Below the pieces are notes generated by a model. That model was given only the letters and a program-made list of their open reading frames with translations. It was not told where the DNA came from and searched no databases. A stretch of 64,000 bases of DNA from Nicotiana tabacum (Eukaryota; Streptophyta; Magnoliopsida; Solanales; Solanaceae), in contig NC_134095.1 in assembly GCF_000715075.1 (NCBI RefSeq), forward strand, positions 50,644,806 through 50,708,805. Direction: 5' to 3'. Of this stretch, positions 46,230-56,834 are shown piece by piece; the first letter of the stretch is position 1; every line of letters begins with the position of its first letter. Position numbers and translations under genes: made by a program.

Positions 46230-46442
46230 CTAGCAGTCGGTGACTCTCTTCCTCACTTTACCTTCCAATTCCAGCAGATTGTATTCCAAATATTCCAACT
46301 TTCCGCTAGCTTTGGCGGCCCTCTCTTTCCACTCATTGATTTGGTCATTTGATGGAAGACTCCTCCACCAGTCTAGCAAGAGCGGGGGTGTGCTAGCCAT
46401 ACCGAAATTGGGGACCTCGTGCCTTATATTTCTGCAAGACAA
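46230..46442 (-). pseudogene. element B ORF1-like fragment
   Basis: Minus-strand frame: HEVPNFGMASTPPLLLDWW, SLPSNDQINEWKERAAK, then KLEYLEYNLLELEGKVRKR. Position (just inside the primer site) and text fit the extra 5' ORF of Ogre elements as I remember it. Its function is unknown. The final part could form a short coiled coil. Confidence 0.5.
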
Positions 46443-47080
46443 ACAAGGTTAGGCCCTTATCCCCCACCAGACTCGACTATTTAATATCAACAATTAGCAT
46501 GAAGCATTTAGTTCTCCAAATAAATGCACATAACGTGATGATATCCATTTGGGTTTAGGGAAACCTAGTGGACTCTTGGACAAAGCTTTCTTAAAGGATC
46601 ATTATGTGGACACATAACTGACCCATCTAGGTTTGACCATAATGCATGCACAATTTAAACAGAGTAAGGTTTCTATAGGGTTTTAGACAGGTACTCTTGA
46701 GCGGACAACTCAAGGGGGAAGGCACGAAACTGTCGACTGCATCGCTGATCGACTAGTTTTACCGCAAATAAGCCTTTCCGAATTTATGGGGTAATGATAT
46801 AGGAAGGGCACAACCACTCATCAAGCATTGCTATAGTATTTGTTTGGCACGAGTGGAGTATGATGTTGAGCATGATTATGCAATAATTAAAAGCATTTTG
46901 ACATGTATTTGCACGTTAAGAAAGCGATAAATACAACAGTTTTATAATTTAATACAGTTATAAAGGAAGAAAACAAGAAAGATAGATTAGTTTTCCTTTT
47001 GAAGAAGAAACTAAACAAGTAATTGCACATAGGGGAGGGGTACAAATTCACAAAAGGGTATGAAATGGTAAAAGCCTAGA
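46443..47080 (-). other. element B 5' leader
   Basis: No gene. Leader between primer site and ORF1-like fragment, with GAGCGGACAACTCAAG near 46697, a word also seen in the element A leader (near 32512). Confidence 0.5.
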
Positions 47081-47082
47081 TA

Positions 47083-47100
47083 TCCCCAGAAGAGTCGCTA
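47083..47100 (-). other. primer binding site of element B
   Basis: Minus strand TAGCGACTCTTCTGGGGA, differing from the element A site at two positions, three bases from the LTR end at 47104. tRNA-Arg type. Confidence 0.75.
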
Positions 47101-47193
47101 TGCTGTTGCGCCCCCTTTTTCCTCCGCGGAATCGGGTTCATGACATTATGGTTGGGACAACTCTTTCCTTTTGGAAAGGGGTTTGAATTTTTT

Positions 47194-47205
47194 GAAGAGT
47201 CGCCA
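47194..47205 (-). other. primer-site-like sequence inside LTR B
   Basis: Minus strand TGGCGACTCTTC, matching the element B primer site (TAGCGACTCTTC) at 11 of 12 bases, about 105 bases away inside the LTR. In the left LTR it is degraded (about 14344-14357). Confidence 0.6.
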
Positions 47206-48325
47206 CTAAACAATTTAAGGTGCGTTAGGACACCTATGAGGTTCATTTATAACTACGTTTGATAACCAGAGATAGGGTAAGGTCTTGAAATTATCCCAAG
47301 AGTAAGGTGTTAGGCACATCTCAGGATCCACTAGTGTGGTTCCCGGCCAAACAGTTTTTTGTGAATTTGTATAATTAGCAAATAAACAAGTATGGCTCAA
47401 ATAGTAGGGGTTTTAAGTTTAAATACACAAGTGTTTGAAAAGCAATTAATGAAAAGCAAGAGTTTAAAAGAATTACAATCTAGGCACATTTGTGAATGTA
47501 AAGGGGATGTCCTAGGTTTGTTTATAATATGGATCACTTCAATGCGATACCCGGTATGACACTTTTCAAAGAAGGGCTACGCGTGGTATTAATGCACCGG
47601 TCATCATATCCATATCTACTCTTTCCCACCCCGTGAAGGTAATTAAAGCGAGAGTTGGTCTCGACCCCGATTGCATAATGTTACTCATCCCTTCCTATCA
47701 GTCCCGGAGGAATTTAGGACTCATATCCTATAAGTAGGAGGTTCTAGGTAGACCCTCAAGTTTAAAGGTAAAATACTAAGGCGACATACAAAACACATAG
47801 GACTACATTCAAGGGGGAAAATACAGAAAAAAGATAGAGGGCTCAGAGATACCTTCACATACAATGCATATAAACAACATGACTCGTACGCAAATAATGT
47901 CTAAATTCAGAATTCTAAATTATGGTACCTAAATGATAACAATAGAACCAGATTTATTACGTGACTCAGAAAAGAAGTCTGAATCAGATTGGCCTACTGA
48001 TTTTAGCACGTTGACAATTAAATATTAATTACGCAGACAACTCTGGTTTTTATTCAAGTTGGTTGCCTAAGGCTTGCCTAGGCATAAAATAATATGCAAC
48101 AGTTATTCAGAATTATTAAAACAGTTTGGACATGGTTTTTACCTAAAACATGTTGTTCTAAATGTTGCAAAAAACATGCGGGATTATGACCAGTTTTACT
48201 TAACCAAGATAGTCAAACATGAGACTATTTTATATCCCTTTTCATACATTTTTTTAACTAGGTATGACTGAGCGAGTTCCTACAACAGGGTATCTACGAT
48301 TTGTATGTAGGATTCCTAAAGTAGG

Positions 48326-48508
48326 ATTTCTAAATGCACAACATAATTGCAGAATTTCCTAAGAGCAGGGTTTCTAATGCACAACATGATTACAGAATTT
48401 CCTAAGAGCAGGATTTCTAATGCACAACATGATTGAAGAATTTCCTAAGAGCTGGATTTCTAATGCACAACATGATTGTAGAATTTCCTAAGAGCAGGAT
48501 TTCTAATG
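48326..48508. repeat. 43-bp tandem repeat in right LTR B
   Basis: Same array as 15427-15609, about four units. Confidence 0.9.
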
Positions 48509-49390
48509 CCTGTATGAATCCTAAGCATGTTTTCTATTGTGCAATTAGGAATATAAACCTAATAACATGTTTTCTACCCTTAACAACTATAGCATGCATA
48601 TTTACCCCATCCCTTTTCACTAGCCACCCCAATACTTGTTTACAATAGGTTATTACAGACCAACATTGAAATGAATTACATAGGTAGAAATGAAAATAAG
48701 AAGTTACACAATAGAGAGCCTAATTTAGGACTTCCTCCCTGAGTTATGTAATAAATCACCTCAAGTGCCAAGATTGTTCCATAGCCTTTCTCATATATGG
48801 GTGTGTCAGAGTTTCCTAAGGACCTAAAGGGATCCCGGGCAGTGCTCACACCCAGATTTCATATCCAAGATATAGTAAGTGTAGTGTGGAAAGGACAACT
48901 TTTATGTCCAAGTTCAGAGGGAACTCAAGGGTCCCAAGGGAAGGCTCACACAAAAGGGGCAGAACCAAGTGGTCTAAGAGTATATGTGAGAGTGCTTGAT
49001 ATAGATTTAAAAAGAGTTGAGTTGGAAAACAACATGTTTGAAGTAAGTTTGCAAAAGAACAGAAGAGTTGCATAGGGAAAACAGTTTGGAGAAGACAAGA
49101 AATAAGACAATCAGCAACCCATGATCAAATCAACATACATGGTTCAAACACAAACAGGGAGAGGAGTTATTGGGGACAAGTATTGCATATGTGAAAGCAT
49201 ATTTGCACACAGGTTAATGCCAGAGAAGAACTTAAATAGTCACAGCAATAGTCTATCACAAAGTATTCATTCCAGGAGCTTAACAGTATTAGATTAAAGG
49301 GTGCTAAACAAAATTACTCATTAGGTTTAGGGGGAAGGGTTCAGGATCACATAGTAACTAAGTGTTACAAACACATGTTTACAATGTATT

Positions 49391-49402
49391 GGGGGGGGGG
49401 GG
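49391..49402. repeat. G12 run
   Basis: Twelve consecutive G at the place equivalent to where element A is inserted in the left LTR. Length may be unreliable in sequencing. Confidence 0.9.
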
Positions 49403-49748
49403 TTAGATAGTTAGGCAGAATAGTAGTAGGAAAATGTAAGAAAGTAGTAGACATGCTAGTTACACACTTGAACGAGAGAGGCAAACTTAAGCATTCTGAA
49501 TAAAGCAGTAAACAAGAAGATCAATTAAATACATAAGCCATTATACTAGTGCAGAAGGAGATATGGATTAACAGACATGGAGCACATAGAGTTGAGTTTC
49601 AGAATTGAACTAGGAACATACCAGTTAAGGAAGCAAAGTGCAGGAAAGTAAAGCAAGTAAAGTTCCATAGTCTAGCCTTGGCTTTCAGCCGGCTAGACAA
49701 GTTGTAGCACAAGTAGCAGAGAGAGAGAGAGAGAAGAGACAATTTTAT

Positions 49749-49764
49749 GTGTGTGTGTGTGTGT
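49749..49764. repeat. GT microsatellite
   Basis: About eight GT steps. The left LTR has a shorter run near 37302-37311, a length change since insertion. Confidence 0.9.
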
Positions 49765-49806
49765 TTTTGAACTAATTGTTCGTGTATTGACATTGTAGAA
49801 GAGAGT

Positions 49807-49816
49807 CCTTTATATA
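49807..49816 (-). promoter_or_regulatory. TATA box of element B, 5' LTR
   Basis: Minus strand TATATAAAGG, a strong match to the plant TATA consensus in the sense of the element. The same place in the 3' LTR has lost the motif. Transcription would begin near 49780. Confidence 0.5.
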
Positions 49817-50363
49817 GTAGTTTTAAAACTGGTTAAAATAAGGCAAGAATCAGTTCTTCAGTAATTATAGAACTCAACATAGAAAATTTGGTTCGAATCT
49901 CCCTTTGATTAAGGGAGTCAATGCGAATGGTAAAGGGCAAGTGACAAATAAGGAAAGAAATCATACACCACTGGAGTATAACAAATAAGGAAAGATTTCA
50001 AAAATAGTACCATTATTGAATAGGTAATTAAGCCTAGGTTCAGAAAGTTTTCAAACTAAAGAGACAATTAGTAGCAATGTAGACAAGGCAAGGAGAATTA
50101 ATAAAGGTAAGCAACTAATCAAATTAAGTGGAAAGGTAGGGGTCGAGATTCAGTAGCATAGAGTAGGACAAAATTCATAAAACCCTGGTTAAGGACACAA
50201 CTTAGTAGAAAAAATAAGTATCATAGAAAAATAAGGTAAGGAAATCAGTCAGCTTAACAGACGGGGCAAAGCTTTTAGGGTTTTTGAAAGAAAATTTTCA
50301 ATCACCATCGATTAAGGGAACCAGACTTGATCAAAAGGGAGTCATGACTCTATACTTTCAACA

Positions 50364-50372
50364 TATAAATAG
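50364..50372 (+). promoter_or_regulatory. opposing TATA box in LTR B
   Basis: TATAAATAG on the plus strand, antisense to the element. It is conserved in the left LTR at 37912-37920. Sequence match only. Confidence 0.35.
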
Positions 50373-52029
50373 AGGAGATCCACAGATGTAGCAATAAAAA
50401 CATATTTGAAGCATAGTCACAAAAAGAAGCAAAAGATGAATAAACAAAGTGAGCATAGTCATACAAAAGCGACATAAGTAAGCTAGGGATTTAGAAAAAC
50501 ATATTCGAAGTAGGGTAATCACAGGACTCAAGTAAGTAGGCTAACACACAGACACGAAGTAAAGAAAGCATGCTAACACTCAGAGAAACAAAGTAAGGAA
50601 AATTATAGAAACAAAGTAAAGGAAAATCTTAAAAAAAGGGGGGCTTTTAGCAGAGCCAAGTTAAAAGCAGTAAGAGCACAAAATCGGTCAAAACGAACAA
50701 GGGGAAGCGTTTATTCCTAACGAATCAGTTAGAACATGCATAAAAGAACTCTGAGAAACCCTAGTTTTAGAAAATAATGACTAAAATCGAAGTAGTTAGT
50801 TAAAACCGGAGATTTTTAGAGGAAAATGCTTAATAATACTTGAATCATCTCAGATCTAAGAATCGAGCAATAACAAACTAGGGTTTCAAAAAAAATATAG
50901 TAGAGATAAAGAGAATCGGTTTAAAACTCATGGATATACCTAGATCTAAGACAAATCTAAAGAAAAGTGAAAATTCTCAAGAGTTAGGGTTTCAGAGAAT
51001 TCAGAGAATATGAAAAAACCTTAGAACGTTACCGGTTTTAGCCGAAAAAGTCATGGATCTTACTCGAACAGCCATGGATGGCTGAAAAATGGCATGAAAG
51101 ACCCTAGATAGGCTCTTGAAGGGTTTTGAACAAGATCTGGACTAGATCTCTTCGAGATCCCTCCATGAAATCACAAAACAAGCAACCAGGAGACGTAGGA
51201 GACAAGTATATATCTCGAACAGCCATGGGAATCCATGCATCGAGTGAGGATCGAAGGGATTAGGGCTAGTTTTGGGTGGCGACGGCTAGGGTTAGGACTA
51301 GGTCTCAGAGAGACGGAGAGGATTTAGGGATTCTAGGGCGGCTGTTTGGTAAGAATGAATTAGGTTAGGGGGTCGTTTAGGTTAAAAATGGTAAGAAGTA
51401 ATGTGAACCGGTGATATGGGAGATCAACAATCGAGATTAGAAAAGGTAGGTGGGGTTCCCGGTTTGGTATGGGTTAAAAGGGTGTGGGTCGGGTTTTAAT
51501 TGTAAAATTGGGCCGGGGATTGGGGTCCTGATTTGGCTATAATTGAAAGCCAATTTGGCTATGATTTAAATAGTCAGTTTTTCCCTATTTAATTTCTAAA
51601 AATAGTAAATAGTTTCTGAAAAATATTTTAAAATGCTAAAATAATTTACAATATATAATTGGCAATTTTAAAATACATGATCCTATTTTTATGCATATAA
51701 AACATAATTAAACCTTAAAAGGGCTAATATTGTAATTATGTGAAATTTAGCTTTAAAAATGCTAAATGTAATTATAAAAATATGTAAAAATTACCTTAGC
51801 CATGTTTTGGCATAAATACAGAAATCAAATAGATGAATTATCAAAACAATAATTTTGAAAATAATTATTGGGGATTTTATGGATAAAAAGGGAGAAAATA
51901 AATTAATTTAAAATCTTAAAATTATGAAAAAATAATAAAAACCTTGGACATGCTTATATATGCATATATATGCTATTTTGAAGGTATTTTGCATATTGAA
52001 AATATATAGGAAAAAATTGGGTATCAACA

Positions 52030-52034
52030 CAAAC
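52030..52034. repeat. CAAAC target duplication, right of element B
   Basis: Identical to 14252-14256. Confidence 0.9.
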
Positions 52035-53195
52035 CACAATCATCGGCCTCTGCTTCAGGTTCGTCCCTTAATGCAAGCACTGATTCCATGGATAGAGGGT
52101 TGCTTTTCCCTATTGGTTTACGAGTTATCTTCCCCTTAAGTTCGTAATCCCCCAAGTTGGTAGAACTCGATATTTCCTTCCTTTTGCTTCCCTTTGGTGG
52201 TTTCGGAATCGATGGAAGGGGGAGATTCAGTTCGTCGGATAGGGCCTCGTCATCACATCCTTCCCCAGCCTACAAAAAGGGAAAAGAGGTGAGCGGGAAT
52301 ACTCGAGAAAATGATCGAAATCGACCGAATCAATTTGGTACCCACCGTGGTTGCTAGTTTCCCAACGCCCCCTTGCCAAATCACGCCATGCGCGCTCGAC
52401 TTGTGTTGATTTGGATACCCAACTCCGAACCTAACCCTCAAGGTCGGGGATTGCCCCCGGCACCTAGGCAGTAGCTGCATCAAATTAACACGTTCAAAGA
52501 AAGAAAATTACAAACAAAAATTTGGTTATGTTGATGGAATTGTGCAAAAAATAACAAAGAAATTATAAATACTTACGTTTCATGTTCAACTTCTCGGGGA
52601 ATGGCATCTTCTCAGGCGGAATCAAGTCTGAGGTCCTGATACGGACAAAACGGCTCATCTAGCCTCGATCTTTATCCTCCTCGATACTTGAGATCGAAGA
52701 TTTAGAAGCTCGACGCTGAAATTTTATCAGCCCACCTCGGTACAGTTGGGGACTATAAAGGCGGATTAGATGATCTAGGGTGAAGGGGAGACCGACGACT
52801 TTATTTGCAAAGTGGCGGAGAAACATCACTATTCTCCAGAACGAAGGATGTATTTGACCGAGGGTAATCTCGTACTGCTTGCCTAAATCAATTATTATTG
52901 GATCGACAGGACTCAATATGAAGGGGTAAGTGTAAACACTTAAAAACCCCACCTTATGGGTCATGATCGATACTTGAGAAAGAACATTATCGGGGTTAAA
53001 ACTTATGTGCCTCAATGCCGGTTCGCATCAACCAGGCTTCGAGGAACACTTCTTGATATCGAAATCGGAGTCACCGACGAACGACGAAGGGATCAATTCT
53101 TCAGGGGTCGGTTCTGCTACTATTTTCACCTTGCTAGCGGGCTTTGATGATGATGCCCCTTCTTTTAGAGGAACAGTCTGAGAAGTTTTAGCCAT
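52035..53195 (-). pseudogene. element E aORF, 5' part
   Basis: Start codon at 53193-53195 (MAKTSQTVPLKEGASSS). Exon 1 to 52577 has GFLSVYTYPFILSPVDPII, YEITLGQIHPSFWRIVMFL, PFTLDHLIRLYSPQLYRGG, FVRIRTSDLIPPEKMPFPE. Donor GTAAGT at 52576, acceptor GATGCAG ending at 52475, exon 2, then a probable second intron ending TTTTTGTAG near 52271. The third exon runs into the element B insertion and resumes at 14256. In-frame stops: TGA at 53028-53030 and TAG at 52659-52661, the latter where tryptophan is likely. Function unknown; a retrotransposon passenger gene read antisense to pol. Confidence 0.75.
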
Positions 53196-53381
53196 TCTTT
53201 GAAGATATGGAGGAGGAAGATGCTATCTATAGTGAAATTGTTGAAAGCACACCAACCATTTAAGGGTTATTTGAGTTCTTTGAAAACACGATACAAGGAT
53301 TAGAAAATAGGAAGGGAGGACGAGCAGAAGATTTCAAGTTTCTTGAGAATCAACAGAGTTTTCAACAATGAGGAAAGGGTA

Positions 53382-53389
53382 TATTTATA
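53382..53389 (-). promoter_or_regulatory. possible aORF promoter TATA box
   Basis: Minus strand TATAAATA, about 190 bases upstream of the aORF start at 53195, between that gene and the polypurine tract. The pyrimidine-rich leader that follows (CCTCATTG, TCCTCCCTTCC) suits a plant 5' untranslated region. Inference from sequence. Confidence 0.5.
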
Positions 53390-53549
53390 GGCTTCAAATG
53401 GCGGTTCAATACCCATAGCGGCCAACAACACTGATATTCAATTAATGCCTCGAAGTACGGGCCGACAAGACATTGATGACTACTTTCTGCTTACGTCATG
53501 CATGCTGAGAATAATCGAAGGCTCTTATCGTTTCTTGAATTCCTGAATT

Positions 53550-53567
53550 AAGAAATGAGGGGCTATC
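53550..53567 (+). other. polypurine tract of element E
   Basis: AAGAAATGAGGGGCTATC directly before the LTR start TGTATGCGG. I know the AGGGGCTATC form from Solanaceae Tat elements. Confidence 0.8.
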
Positions 53568-54264
53568 TGTATGCGGTGAAAATCAGACCGAAAGAACGAC
53601 CGTAAGATGAGTTCGATTCCCAATTTGCTTGAGAGTCGGTCAATCTTAACATAACCGAGCTAGGCATCCGATCCGACGTTGTTAGAGATCGATCAAGACT
53701 TGTTTCAATGAACCTGTTAAGGGCCGGACCTGGTCGAGCTATACCGAGTCCAGGTGAACGTCGGAGACAATCAAAGCCATCGTCCTTTAATGTATTTATA
53801 TGAACCCGTTCTCAAAGACCAGGGGAAACCGCTGCTAGCTCAGCCGACAAAGGCCCGTGATATTCTCCACTAACTAAAGTTGTAACACTAATCATGACAT
53901 TAGTGGGCGACAGTTTCAACGGTCAGAAGACCATGATTGCCTCATAAAATAATGTAATATTAGCCCTTATAAAGGGGGAAGTGAATCGGTAGAGGAGACA
54001 CATTGTAATATGCGAAATCAGAGCAATATCAATTTTTACTTCACGCTCTATCTCTGAAAAGCTTGAGTATTTGTTCTTTTCATAGAAAATAGGAGAAGCA
54101 TTCATTTTGGGCACTAAAGATTGGCAACATCGCTGAGGTCTTTCTTTCATATTTGTATCATTGTTCCTACTTTTCATTCATAATATTGTATTCGTATCAG
54201 ATTGTATTGCATGTTCTTAGAACTACGTACAAGTTCAATTGTTATCCAATTTTATAGGTAAACA
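53568..54264 (+). mobile_element. element E 3' LTR
   Basis: Starts TGTATGCGGTGAAAATCAGACC after the polypurine tract. A TATA box (CTTATAAAGGGG) lies near 53970. The right end is set at TAAACA and is uncertain because no partner LTR is in the window. The LTR of element C starts alike but then differs. Confidence 0.6.
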
Positions 54265-54633
54265 AAACTACTAAATAATAAATTATTTCAACAAATTTTT
54301 TTGCATGTTTTACCAAAACCAGTGACAGGAAAACAAATTAACATTGAATTAAATTTTAACTTCAAGTAAATAAAGCTGAGCCCCATTCAAGCATAATGCA
54401 AAAAACTGCCCAGAAGCAAGAAAAATCATTGCACTGCAGGATCGAACACTGGTCCCTCTAGTAAACTTGAATCCACTTTACCATCGCTGCACAATGACTT
54501 TGACGGCAAAGTGGGTTCAATTTAGTTATATATAAGAAAGATGTTCTGTTTTAGATGACATTTATATTTATATGCGGTATAATTTTTTGATAAAGCGGGT
54601 GTATTGGAAAAAAACTGAGTTTATATTAAAAGA
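54265..54633. other. DNA between elements E and D, no gene
   Basis: AT-rich. Holds the possible SINE remnant below; otherwise nothing recognised. Confidence 0.5.
54420..54500 (-). mobile_element. possible tRNA-derived SINE remnant
   Basis: On the minus strand TGGTAAAGTGG (54483-54473) resembles a pol III A box and GTGTTCGATCC (54449-54439) a B box, in the right order but with only 23 bases between. No clear 3' tail or target duplication was found, so this stays tentative. Confidence 0.3.
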
Positions 54634-55153
54634 TGATGTGACATGACACGTGGATTAGTTAAATGGTCAAAGCGCAGCAATTGACTAAGAGACACGGATG
54701 GAAACAGCTACGGGAAGAAGAATTTAAATAGGCACGAGACGACGTATAGATACGAGTCTCGTACCAATTTAAATCATTTACAGCCAACGGATAGAAGGCA
54801 TTGAAAGCAAAGATCTGGTGACAGAAAGGAGTCCAAATTCATTATTAAATACTTGATACGTTACGAAATTGGTATTTAATAGGGATGATTGTATAACGGC
54901 TTATTTAATATCATTTATTACTCATGATTATATCATTAAAGCCGAGGCTTCATTCCTTTACCTAGAATTATCTATAAAAGGAAGAAGTATCATCATTTGT
55001 AAGGACACGGAATACTATTGAGAATTTATTGAAATACACATCTATTTGCTTCTTTACCATCGTTCTCAAAAGTATTTTATTTTTGTCTCCTGATTATCAG
55101 TAACCCGAATTTCTTTTTAGCTTTGACCAAAGACTCAGATTTTTGGTTAAACA
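54634..55153 (+). mobile_element. element D 5' LTR
   Basis: Ends GGTTAAACA before the primer site. The start is placed at TGATGTGACATGACACG but could be a few bases off, as the 3' LTR is outside the window. Confidence 0.5.
54973..54980 (+). promoter_or_regulatory. TATA box in LTR D
   Basis: TATAAAAG in ATTATCTATAAAAGGAAG, about 180 bases before the LTR end, a fitting place for transcription of the element. Confidence 0.6.
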
Positions 55154-55156
55154 AAT

Positions 55157-55176
55157 TGGTTCCGTTACCGGGAATC
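55157..55176 (+). other. primer binding site of element D
   Basis: TGGTTCCGTTACCGGGAATC, three bases after the LTR. It resembles the tRNA-Asp complement used by Tat/Athila elements with about four differences (from memory). Confidence 0.6.
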
Positions 55177-55221
55177 TGATAATCTTTCCTTTTAAGCTAT
55201 ATCTTATCTATTGGCGTCACC

Positions 55222-56409
55222 ATGTCAAACAACAACGCCGAAAACAATAGTAATAACACATTGGGAAACTATGAGAATCAAATACATCAAAATCAAGATA
55301 ACGTGGTTCCCTCTCCTCTAAATTCACCACGTCAATCTCGTGAAGGCACTCCTATTACTGAATCCCGTGCCGATCAACAAGAGCAATCTGAACATTTTGA
55401 AGGAGTTACAACTGAAGCTTTGCAAAAGCTAATTGATGCACAGGTCGGCAAAGCTCTTCAGGCACTTGTTAGTCGATTGCCTGCTGCGCCACCTACACCA
55501 ACTCCTAATAATAATACATTGGAGAACCCCCGTTCTGGTCTTGATAATTCTGGAAACGGAGCAACCCCCAGTGAACCACAAGAAGGGGGACCAGGTAATT
55601 TAAATAATTCGTATTTGCAAAATTTAGTACTAACCTTGCAGAAACAGCTTAAGGAACAAAATGAGCATATTGAACAAATCCCTGGAGTTCCACCTGTAAT
55701 AAAAGGAGTAGACATGGACAAATACTCACAACAACCATGGAAGCCTAGTGCTGCTCCCCTTCCAATTCCGAAAAAGTTCAAAATGTCTGACATCCCGAAA
55801 TATGATGGTACTACAGACCCACGTGACCACGTGACTGCATTTACAACAGGCGTAAAAGGCAACGACTTGACCAAACAAGAAATTGAATCAGTATTGGTCA
55901 AGAAATTTGGAGAAACACTCACCAAGGGTGCATTAACCTGGTATTCTCTTTTATCTGAAAATTCTATTAATTCTTTTGCTGAGCTTGCAGATTCTTTTAT
56001 TAAAGCACATTCGGGAGCACAAAAGGTTGAGAAAAGGATGGAAGATATTTTCAAAATCAAACAAGGGGATTCGGAGTTGCTTAGAAACTTCGTTGATAGA
56101 TTCCAGCGTGAAAGAATGACTCTACCTCGTGTGCCTGACAATTGGGCTGCTATAGCTTTTGCAAGTAATTTAAATGACAAAAGTTCTGAAGCCACGAGAC
56201 GACTCAAAGAAAGTCTTCGAGAATTTCCTGCAACCACATGGAATGATGTTTACAACAGGTATAGCACGAAGCTGCAAATCGAAGAAGATACCGTACCTAA
56301 GCTCCATCATGAAGAAAGGGGCGGTACCCGAAGGTCAGAAACCGAAAAAAGATCAGGTAAAATAGGTACGATCCATATATGGGACCCGCAGGAAAGGACC
56401 CACGGTTGA
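55222..56409 (+). CDS. gag: element D gag, N-terminal and capsid part
   Basis: Structural protein forming the particle that packages element RNA. Start at 55222 follows a 45-base leader after the primer site. Residues 1-110 are N/Q/P-rich and disordered-looking; about 130-155 may be a short coiled coil. The conserved gag region starts near residue 183 (PIPKKFKMSDIPKYDGTTDP) and runs to about 345 (GALTWYSLLSENSI, LADSFIKAHSGAQKVEKRM, GDSELLRNFVDRFQRE). After residue 380 the frame is lost: the A run at 56359-56362 seems one base short, and the true continuation is in the next frame from about 56363. Homologues in E and C are missing. Confidence 0.9.
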   Translation: MSNNNAENNSNNTLGNYENQIHQNQDNVVPSPLNSPRQSREGTPITESRADQQEQSEHFEGVTTEALQKLIDAQVGKALQALVSRLPAAPPTPTPNNNTLENPRSGLDNSGNGATPSEPQEGGPGNLNNSYLQNLVLTLQKQLKEQNEHIEQIPGVPPVIKGVDMDKYSQQPWKPSAAPLPIPKKFKMSDIPKYDGTTDPRDHVTAFTTGVKGNDLTKQEIESVLVKKFGETLTKGALTWYSLLSENSINSFAELADSFIKAHSGAQKVEKRMEDIFKIKQGDSELLRNFVDRFQRERMTLPRVPDNWAAIAFASNLNDKSSEATRRLKESLREFPATTWNDVYNRYSTKLQIEEDTVPKLHHEERGGTRRSETEKRSGKIGTIHIWDPQERTHG

Positions 56410-56834
56410 AACAAGATAGCCAGCAATACGATCAAAAATCAAGGAACCGGGATTCTGGCTCTTCTTCAAAGTTCAGGAATGATCGGAACAGACAAGAATC
56501 ACGAGATGATGACAGGAGTTTAAAGGCACGATTCGGTGGATATAATTTTAATGTCTCTACCTCCGAGCTCGTAGCTGTTTTAAGAAGTATGGGAGATAAG
56601 GTACGGTGGCCAAAAGAGATGCGGTCAAATCCAAGTAGACGCAATCCGGATCATTGGTGCGAATTTCACAACGATCACGGGCACAAAACTTCAGAATGCA
56701 GATTCCTGCAGAGTGAAGTGGATCATTTATTGAAGCAAGGGTACCTCACTGAGTTATTTAGTGAGAAAGGAAAACAAGCTTATATGAAAACAGACAAGAG
56801 TCACCACAACCTCCTTCACCCAAGAGGACAGTGA
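56363..56834 (+). CDS. gag: element D gag, nucleocapsid part
   Basis: Continuation of gag in a shifted frame. It has a basic region (QDSQQYDQKSRNRDSGSS and on) and the Tat-type zinc knuckle CEFHNDHGHKTSECRFL, which should bind RNA. A second frame change at the A run 56787-56790 shifts to the protease frame, so the stop at 56832-56834 is not the natural end. Both changes go the same way (one base lost in an A run), consistent with an ancestral single gag-pol frame. Confidence 0.9.

Larger units (their letters stand above)
14257..52029 (-). mobile_element. element B, Ogre-like LTR retrotransposon, minus strand
   Basis: LTRs begin TGT and end ACA. The left one (14257-16498 plus 36935-39575) is split by element A; the right one is 47104-52029. 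Without A the element is about 17.3 kb. On the minus strand the order is 5' LTR (right), primer site, ORF1-like piece, RT, RNase H, second RNase H, integrase, 3' repeats, polypurine tract, 3' LTR (left). It lies within the aORF of element E with a perfect CAAAC duplication. Gag and protease are not found. Confidence 0.95.
47104..52029 (-). mobile_element. element B 5' LTR
   Basis: On the plus strand TGTTGCGCCCCC to GGGTATCAACA, about 4.93 kb, followed by the CAAAC duplication. It is uninterrupted, so it shows what the left LTR looked like before element A landed. No protein motif is seen in its open frames. Confidence 0.95.

Noticed and set aside
3405..54264. LTRs at 3405 and 53568 as the two ends of one element
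   Set aside because: Only the first 20 or so bases are alike; length, TATA region and ends differ, and an inverted junction near 8180 lies between.
55458..56237. 259-residue frame on the minus strand
   Set aside because: Shadow of the gag frame of element D; no independent motif.
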